DNA of 7,651 bases from an uncultured Collinsella sp. (lineage in GTDB: Bacteria > Actinomycetota > Coriobacteriia > Coriobacteriales > Coriobacteriaceae): contig USDH01000072.1 in assembly GCA_900553415.1 (NCBI GenBank), positions 1 to 7,651 on the forward strand. Direction: 5' to 3'. The position numbers were made by a program, and so were the translations under genes. The notes beneath the pieces were generated by a model, which did no database searches, was not told the DNA's origin, and saw only the letters and a program-made list of their open reading frames with translations. This document shows, piece by piece, positions 1 through 3,908 of this stretch. The first letter of the stretch is position 1, and the number at the start of each line of letters is the position of its first letter.

Positions 1-513
1 TACAAGGACGCCGAGCCGGTTGCCGGTCCCGGCGCCTTTGAGTTCTCGCTTGCGTCTGAAGATGTGGCGCAGTCGCTGCTCGATTTAACGCTGGGCGTCT
101 GGTCGCATCTGGTGGCCGATACCGTATGGAATACGCGCGTGAATCAGTACCTGGAGGCGCACGGCGGCAAGCCGTGCGAGGAATTCCGCATTAAAAAGCA
201 AGGCGATTTTGACTGGTTTGGCAAGACGCTCGGCATTGTTTCGATTCCGCGCGCGACCGATCGCCTGTATACTGCGGCGACGCGTTTTGGGCAGTATCCC
301 ATCCATAAGGAGTATGTGCTCAAGACCATCGGCGTTATGCACGAGATTGTACGCGAAAACCCCGGCGAGCCCGATCATCCGCCATATCGTCTGCTAACCG
401 AGGAGTTTTTCGACGCAACGTTTACCGAGGTCATCGAGTTGACCGAGGCGGGATTTGCGGCTCGCGCCGAATCGCCCGATGTGCCTGCACTACCCCTGAT
501 CACTAGCTGCTAG
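1..513 (+). CDS. Zinc-dependent phospholipase C-like protein, 3' part only
   Basis: The frame is open from the first base, so this is the C-terminal 170 residues of a longer protein whose start lies outside the window; the internal GTG at 64 has no good ribosome binding site and is not taken as the start. The visible part contains a helix with the pattern GVWSHLVADTVW (visible residues 32-43). The H-x3-D pair (H36, D40) resembles metal-binding helices of the Zn_dep_PLPC family, which is related to bacterial phospholipase C and S1/P1-type nucleases. It is followed by a QGDFDWFGKTLG segment, which I associate with actinobacterial and clostridial members of that group. The family members are usually uncharacterised soluble hydrolases, so substrate and catalytic activity cannot be stated. 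It ends in TAG at 511-513, sharing a CTAG with the convergent gene to its right. No terminator follows. Family assignment is by pattern memory and moderate. Confidence 0.6.
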   Translation, partial: YKDAEPVAGPGAFEFSLASEDVAQSLLDLTLGVWSHLVADTVWNTRVNQYLEAHGGKPCEEFRIKKQGDFDWFGKTLGIVSIPRATDRLYTAATRFGQYPIHKEYVLKTIGVMHEIVRENPGEPDHPPYRLLTEEFFDATFTEVIELTEAGFAARAESPDVPALPLITSC

Positions 514-1583
514 CCGGCCGGCTTGACAGTGAATAGTTCAACCCAATCGACCAACAGCTCCCGCCGAAGGGTATCTTCGGTGGTGCGTTCCTGATCGGTT
601 TTTGGGATGTAGGGGAGCCCCGCCTTTTTATGGATGAGTTCGGCGATGTTGTTAAAGCTCTTCGTGTCTTTGATTTGCTCATAGGTTATCTGGATAACGT
701 CATAGCCCATGCTGGTGAGGGCGGTGGTGCGCTCGGCATCGGAGAGACTTGCGGCTTCGCCATCGTGGGCGGAGCGGCCTTGGCATTCCAAGATGACGCC
801 CATGCTGTCGGTGTTGCTCTCGATGAGGATATCGGCGTAGCAGCAGGTTTTGTCATACAGTGAGCGCGCGGCGTCGCTGAGCGGGATGCGCACGTTGTTT
901 GCGATGTTGATGCCCATGCCGCCCTCGTTGCGGGGGAGCGAGACAAGCATGGAGGTCTGTACTTCGAAGGGCGAGGCGGTCTGCCCCGTCATGTGCTCGG
1001 CGGCCCAGCGCAGTTGTTTAACGCCGCGCAGGCCTGCGGCCTGCTTGGCGAACGCGGCGATATCCGCCGCGCTGAGGAGCGGCGCGCGTTTCCACAAGTT
1101 GGTACCATTGCCCTTGGTGTCGACAACGCGCTTCCAACCACAGTCGGGCGGAATGAACTTAAGAGATATTGCCTCATCAAGTTGCTGTTGCGTACGTTCG
1201 CAGGGCGTAAACACTGCAAATGAGCTGCACATCTCGTAGCAAGCCATGAGTAGCTGGTTGCGGGAGACCTGCGTAGCAAGGCTGAGCATCGTGAACTCCG
1301 GTGAAGTGACATCAAATCCATGTTCAGTCTGCCTAAACGACCCAGGAGGCGGCTCTTGGGTCAGGAGGTGCGATTTAAACAGGCTTCGCGACCCCGATTG
1401 TGCCCGAGTGAATACAAGCCTGTGAAGCGGTGCGTGAAGCAGGTCTTTTACAACTGCATGACTTCCGAGGCCGCAACATCTGCGATCCATATTGCCAAGG
1501 CTAATGGCGGGGTAAAGGCCTAATACCTGCGGCGGGATACGATAATAGTAAAAAGCGGATTGACCGCATAGCGTCAGGTCCAT
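510..1583 (-). CDS. PD-(D/E)XK nuclease-like protein of Coriobacteriia (uncharacterised)
   Basis: This encodes 357 residues from ATG at 1583. An in-frame ATG at 1703 would add 40 residues, but it lacks a ribosome binding site and the added part would be encoded by an inverted-repeat unit; the ATG at 1583 has GGAGG five bases upstream. The protein opens MDLTLCGQSAFYYYRIPPQ. A middle segment (about 95-125) has an SPE-containing stretch followed by helices, like the N-terminal region of abundant Coriobacteriia proteins that recall AbiEi or DUF559 proteins. The C-terminal part carries a likely nuclease core: E207 in SPFEVQTSM, D251 in YADILIE, and E266-x-Q268 in ILECQGRSAH, then a helix and a strand (YDVIQITYEQI). 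This fits a D...ExQ variant of the PD-(D/E)XK fold. Its role is unknown; DNA cleavage, phage defence or an inactive derivative are all possible. It seems to be a single-gene unit, and I find no convincing promoter. Confidence 0.7.
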   Translation of the reverse strand: MDLTLCGQSAFYYYRIPPQVLGLYPAISLGNMDRRCCGLGSHAVVKDLLHAPLHRLVFTRAQSGSRSLFKSHLLTQEPPPGSFRQTEHGFDVTSPEFTMLSLATQVSRNQLLMACYEMCSSFAVFTPCERTQQQLDEAISLKFIPPDCGWKRVVDTKGNGTNLWKRAPLLSAADIAAFAKQAAGLRGVKQLRWAAEHMTGQTASPFEVQTSMLVSLPRNEGGMGINIANNVRIPLSDAARSLYDKTCCYADILIESNTDSMGVILECQGRSAHDGEAASLSDAERTTALTSMGYDVIQITYEQIKDTKSFNNIAELIHKKAGLPYIPKTDQERTTEDTLRRELLVDWVELFTVKPAG

Positions 1584-1588
1584 GACGT

Positions 1589-1593
1589 CCTCC
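1589..1593 (-). promoter_or_regulatory. Ribosome binding site that decides the start of the nuclease-like gene
   Basis: On the minus strand this reads GGAGG, separated by five bases (ACGTC) from the ATG at 1583-1581. The upstream in-frame ATG at 1703 is preceded by CGCAACAAA with no purine-rich tract. The site therefore supports a 357-residue protein rather than one of 397 residues. Confidence 0.75.
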
Positions 1594-1634
1594 AGGTCGA
1601 AATGTGCTTTTGGACCGTGCGATGCCAGCGTCAA

Positions 1635-1762
1635 TTCGGAAGTATGCGGCAAAATCTGAACCCTGTGAGCAGACCTGGCTTTTGAGGCCAGTTTATCAGG
1701 CATTTTGTTGCGAAAAAACGGGGTGTGCTCGGAGGTCTCAGAATTTGCCGCATACTTCCGAA
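1635..1762. repeat. 128-bp unit bounded by 49-bp inverted repeats
   Basis: The left arm (1635-1683, plus strand) and the right arm (1762-1714, minus strand) match at 40 of 49 positions. The outer 19 bases (TTCGGAAGTATGCGGCAAA) are identical. About 30 bp lie between the arms. A smaller hairpin, CTGGCTT/AGGCCAG (1675-1691, loop TTG, one G-T pair), sits at the inner edge of the left arm. The unit lies just upstream of the SD-supported start of the nuclease-like gene. Size and terminal symmetry are like a MITE or a small non-autonomous element, but only an AA dinucleotide flanks both ends, so a target-site duplication is not convincing. It could instead be a structured leader or a duplicated binding site. 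Confidence 0.75.
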
Positions 1763-1782
1763 AACGCGGTCGATCTGGCTCT

Positions 1783-1800
1783 TGCTAAAACGATTTAGCA
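1783..1800. other. Short perfect hairpin or palindromic site
   Basis: TGCTAAA (1783-1789) and TTTAGCA (1794-1800) form a 7-bp perfect stem with the 4-base loop ACGA. No T-run follows on either strand, so it is unlikely to be a terminator. It lies upstream of the nuclease-like gene, just outside the inverted-repeat unit, and could be an operator-type site. The rest of 1801-1940 shows no gene or clear signal. Confidence 0.35.
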
Positions 1801-1940
1801 GCGTCGGTTAAGGTGTGGGTTTGCCACCGGGCGAACACTTTTAGCGCTTGGGACTGTATTTTTTGGGCCTCGAAGGGTGGATTTCGCGCTTTTGGTAAAG
1901 AAATGGGTGCGTGTTTTGCCGTGTGCCGGCATTGACACAG

Positions 1941-1977
1941 AAAAAGGGCCCGAAAGGCGAAGCCTTCCGGGCCCTTT
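1941..1977 (-). terminator. Intrinsic terminator of the pyruvate kinase gene
   Basis: A 15-bp stem pairs 1943-1957 with 1963-1977 around the loop at 1958-1962. The core is AAAGGGCCCG with its complement. One position (1953/1967) is a G-U pair when read as minus-strand RNA but an A-C mismatch on the plus strand, which fits a minus-strand terminator. The minus-strand product continues into a T-run ending at 1941. It begins 28 bases after the pyruvate kinase stop codon. Confidence 0.9.
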
Positions 1978-2005
1978 GCAATGCAAACATGCTTGCAAGT
2001 ACGAC

Positions 2006-3466
2006 TTAACGCACCTGAGCGACGTAAGCGACGTTGGTCGAGGAGACCTTGTCCTCGAGCTGGACGCTCATGCGGGGATCGCCGGCGGTAGCGACGGTCA
2101 AATCGCCAGCCTCGACGTAGCCGAGCTCCTTAGCGGTCTCGATCGCCTTGACGATCGTGCCGTTGACGGTGCCCTGGGTAATCTCGGCCTGGTGCGGGAT
2201 AACGCCCCAGTACATGATCATCTGCTGGACGGCCCACTCGTGGCGGGAGAACGCGCAGATCGGCATGTTGGGGCGGAAGTGCGAGATCAGGCGAGCGGTA
2301 CGACCGGTGGTCGTCGGCACGGTGATGCACTTGGCGCCAACGGTGGTGGCCATGTTCACAGCGGACATACCCACAACGTTGTTGACGACGCGGGTGCCGT
2401 GAGCGTCGGCCGGAACCTCGAGCGGAGCGTGGGCCGGGAGGTACTTCTCGGTCTCGAGAGCAATGCTGGCCTGCATCTTAACGGCCTCGACCGGGTACTT
2501 ACCGGCAGCGGACTCGCCAGAGAGCATAACGGCGTCGGTGCCGTCGTAGATGGCGTTAGCAACGTCGGCAACCTCGGCGCGCGTCGGGCGCGGGTTCTGC
2601 TGCATGGAGTCGAGCATCTGCGTAGCGGTGATAACGGGCTTGTAGGCCGCGTTGCACTTGGCGATGATCTCCTTCTGGATGTGCGGAACGAGCTCGGGCT
2701 TGATCTCGATACCCAGGTCGCCACGGGCGACCATGATGCCGTCGGAAGCCTCGAGGATCTCGTCGAAGTTCTCGACGCCCAAGGCGCACTCGATCTTCGG
2801 GAAGATCGTCACGTGCTCGCCGCCGTTCTCGCGGCAAAGCTCGCGGATGCCGCGGACGGACTCGCCGTCACGGATGAAGGAAGCGGCGATGTAGTCGATG
2901 TTCTCGGTCAGGCCAAAGAGGATGTCCTGACGATCGCGCTCGGTGATGGCGGGCAGCGAGATGTTGACGTTGGGCATGTTGACGCCCTTGCGCTCGCCGA
3001 TCAGGCCGTCGTTCTTAACGACGCAGGTCATGTCCTGGCCGTCGACGGACTCGACCTCGAGGGCAACCAGGCCGTCATCGATCAGGATGAGGGAGCCCTT
3101 CTCGACCTCGGAAGGCAGAGCCAGGTAGTCGAGGGAGATGTGCTCAGCGGTGCCGTGGAAATCCTCGGACGTGGGCTGAGCGGTGACGACGATCTTATCG
3201 CCGGTCTTGACGGCAACCTTCTTGCCGTCGACCAGAAGGCCGGTGCGGACCTCGGGGCCCTTGGTGTCGAGCAGGATGCCGACAGGCAGACCGAGCTCCT
3301 TGGAAATACGGCGGACGCGCTCGATGCGACCGTGGTGCTCGTCGTAGGAGCCGTGCGAGAAGTTAAAACGGGCGACGTTCATGCCCGCCTTGATCATCTC
3401 GCGGATGGTCTCGTCGCTATCGCAGGCGGGACCCATGGTGCATACAATCTTAGTGCGCTTGTACAT
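2006..3466 (-). CDS. pyk: Pyruvate kinase
   Basis: This 486-residue enzyme catalyses the last step of glycolysis in the cytoplasm, converting phosphoenolpyruvate and ADP to pyruvate and ATP, with Mg2+ and usually K+. The family landmarks are in order: MYKRTKIVCTMGP at the N-terminus; R33, N35 and S37 in VARFNFSHGS (phosphate and K+ site); LDTKGPE at 66-72; the mobile B domain at about 75-165; the catalytic lysine K224 in FPKIE with the metal ligands E226 and D250; TATQMLDSM at 280-288; MLSGESAAGKYP at 314-325; and the C-terminal domain from about 360. The length is that of the standard form, and it lacks the extra C-terminal PEP-utiliser domain of Bacillus enzymes. A cysteine (C15) stands where many family members have serine (GPAS). 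GGAGGT lies four bases before the start codon. The gene is monocistronic by its own promoter and terminator, and is divergent from the ATPase gene. Confidence 0.97.
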   Translation of the reverse strand: MYKRTKIVCTMGPACDSDETIREMIKAGMNVARFNFSHGSYDEHHGRIERVRRISKELGLPVGILLDTKGPEVRTGLLVDGKKVAVKTGDKIVVTAQPTSEDFHGTAEHISLDYLALPSEVEKGSLILIDDGLVALEVESVDGQDMTCVVKNDGLIGERKGVNMPNVNISLPAITERDRQDILFGLTENIDYIAASFIRDGESVRGIRELCRENGGEHVTIFPKIECALGVENFDEILEASDGIMVARGDLGIEIKPELVPHIQKEIIAKCNAAYKPVITATQMLDSMQQNPRPTRAEVADVANAIYDGTDAVMLSGESAAGKYPVEAVKMQASIALETEKYLPAHAPLEVPADAHGTRVVNNVVGMSAVNMATTVGAKCITVPTTTGRTARLISHFRPNMPICAFSRHEWAVQQMIMYWGVIPHQAEITQGTVNGTIVKAIETAKELGYVEAGDLTVATAGDPRMSVQLEDKVSSTNVAYVAQVR

Positions 3467-3470
3467 TCAG

Positions 3471-3476
3471 ACCTCC
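3471..3476 (-). promoter_or_regulatory. Ribosome binding site of pyk
   Basis: The minus strand reads GGAGGT, with four bases before the ATG at 3466-3464. This strong site confirms the pyruvate kinase start. Confidence 0.8.
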
Positions 3477-3529
3477 ATCTGACATCGTCTTGCGCTGATA
3501 GATAAACCATAAGAAATAAAACCGAGATG

Positions 3530-3535
3530 ATTATA
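3530..3535 (-). promoter_or_regulatory. Probable -10 element of the pyk promoter
   Basis: The minus strand reads a perfect TATAAT, about 65 bases upstream of the pyk start codon, which would give a leader of roughly 57 bases. No good -35 hexamer lies at 16-18 bp; the best is TTGGGG at 3560-3555 with a 19-bp spacer. Weak -35 contacts would fit an activator-dependent promoter. Nearby sequence repeats GCCGA-type words (3537-3550 and 3566-3581), which might bind a regulator. Confidence 0.5.
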
Positions 3536-3716
3536 ACGAAATGCCGACCGAATACCCCAAAAAATCGACCGTATGCCGAAATGGAAGTTCATTTTTTGCG
3601 GGAAAAACGGTATATGAAAAATCTTTACCAACCACTCCAACCGCTGCTATCTGGGCGATATGTCAGTTTGGCGATGTGCCGAAGAAAAAACGTTTTACCA
3701 ATGTTGAGCATCACAC

Positions 3717-3740
3717 GGTCTGCACCGTTGCGTGCGGACC
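3717..3740. other. Hairpin in the pyk/ATPase divergent region
   Basis: GGTCTGCAC (3717-3725) and GTGCGGACC (3732-3740) can form a 9-bp stem with a 6-base loop. One pair is G-U on the plus strand and A-C on the minus strand. Only a weak AT-rich stretch (ATATTT) follows, so terminator function is doubtful. It lies just upstream of the ATPase promoter and may be a protein binding site. The neighbouring stretch 3541-3716 holds no credible gene; small frames there lack ribosome binding sites. Confidence 0.35.
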
Positions 3741-3760
3741 ATATTTCCAAACCGATTGTT

Positions 3761-3790
3761 TTGGCTAGACGCGTCGCTTTGGGGTACCAT
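3761..3790 (+). promoter_or_regulatory. Probable promoter of the ATPase gene
   Basis: TTGGCT (3761-3766) and TACCAT (3785-3790) are separated by 18 bp; each matches the housekeeping consensus at four of six positions. Transcription would begin near 3797, leaving a leader of about 112 bases that holds two hairpins ahead of the ATG at 3909. Confidence 0.5.
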
Positions 3791-3796
3791 AGCTCC

Positions 3797-3908
3797 ACTA
3801 TCAACTGCCGCTCAGCACGGCAGCCTTGATGAGCCCTTGCCCTTCTCCTGGGAATTATGATCGGGCATCAATCTGCTGAGTGGCCCGAATCCCAGGAGGG
3901 GACTCTAT
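3797..3908 (+). promoter_or_regulatory. Structured 5' leader of the ATPase gene with a sequestered ribosome binding site
   Basis: Two hairpins are visible. Hairpin 1 pairs CTGCCG (3805-3810) with CGGCAG (3818-3823) around the 7-base loop CTCAGCA. Hairpin 2 has a basal 12-bp stem (3842-3853 with 3890-3901; ten Watson-Crick and two G-U pairs) and an inner 5-bp stem (CGGGC 3862-3866 with GCCCG 3883-3887) closing a 16-base loop. The basal stem includes the whole AGGAGGGG ribosome binding site (3894-3901). The loop of hairpin 1 is perfectly complementary to TGCTGAG (3874-3880) in the loop of hairpin 2. No T-run follows, so control of translation is more likely than of termination. The ligand or trigger is unknown. 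I see none of the conserved cores I remember for the yybP-ykoY, M-box or NiCo riboswitches. Confidence 0.65.

Noticed and set aside
1635..1762. Complete insertion sequence
   Set aside because: There is no transposase, and the flanks share only AA, so at most it is a non-autonomous or remnant element.
1604..1798. 64-codon plus-strand frame through the inverted-repeat unit
   Set aside because: No ribosome binding site was seen, and it spans both arms of the repeat. Its LPHTSE-like word arises from the symmetry of the repeat rather than from selection on a protein.
1877..3505. 542-codon open frame on the plus strand across pyruvate kinase
   Set aside because: It is antisense to an unmistakable pyruvate kinase. 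Its translation is a repetitive Asp/Gly/Leu/Val/Ala string typical of the mirror of GC-rich codons, with no ribosome binding site or domain.
3717..3740. Terminator in the divergent region
   Set aside because: The stem is followed only by ATATTT, and no upstream plus-strand gene exists for it to end.
3527..3829. Small plus-strand frames in the pyk/ATPase gap (100 and 75 codons)
   Set aside because: They overlap both promoters, have no ribosome binding site and show composition unlike the neighbouring genes.
3781..3850. yybP-ykoY manganese riboswitch in the ATPase leader
   Set aside because: GGGG near 3781 and CCCTTGCCC near 3834 recall the class, but the paired P1 helix and the conserved loop sequences are absent, and the first part lies in the promoter itself.
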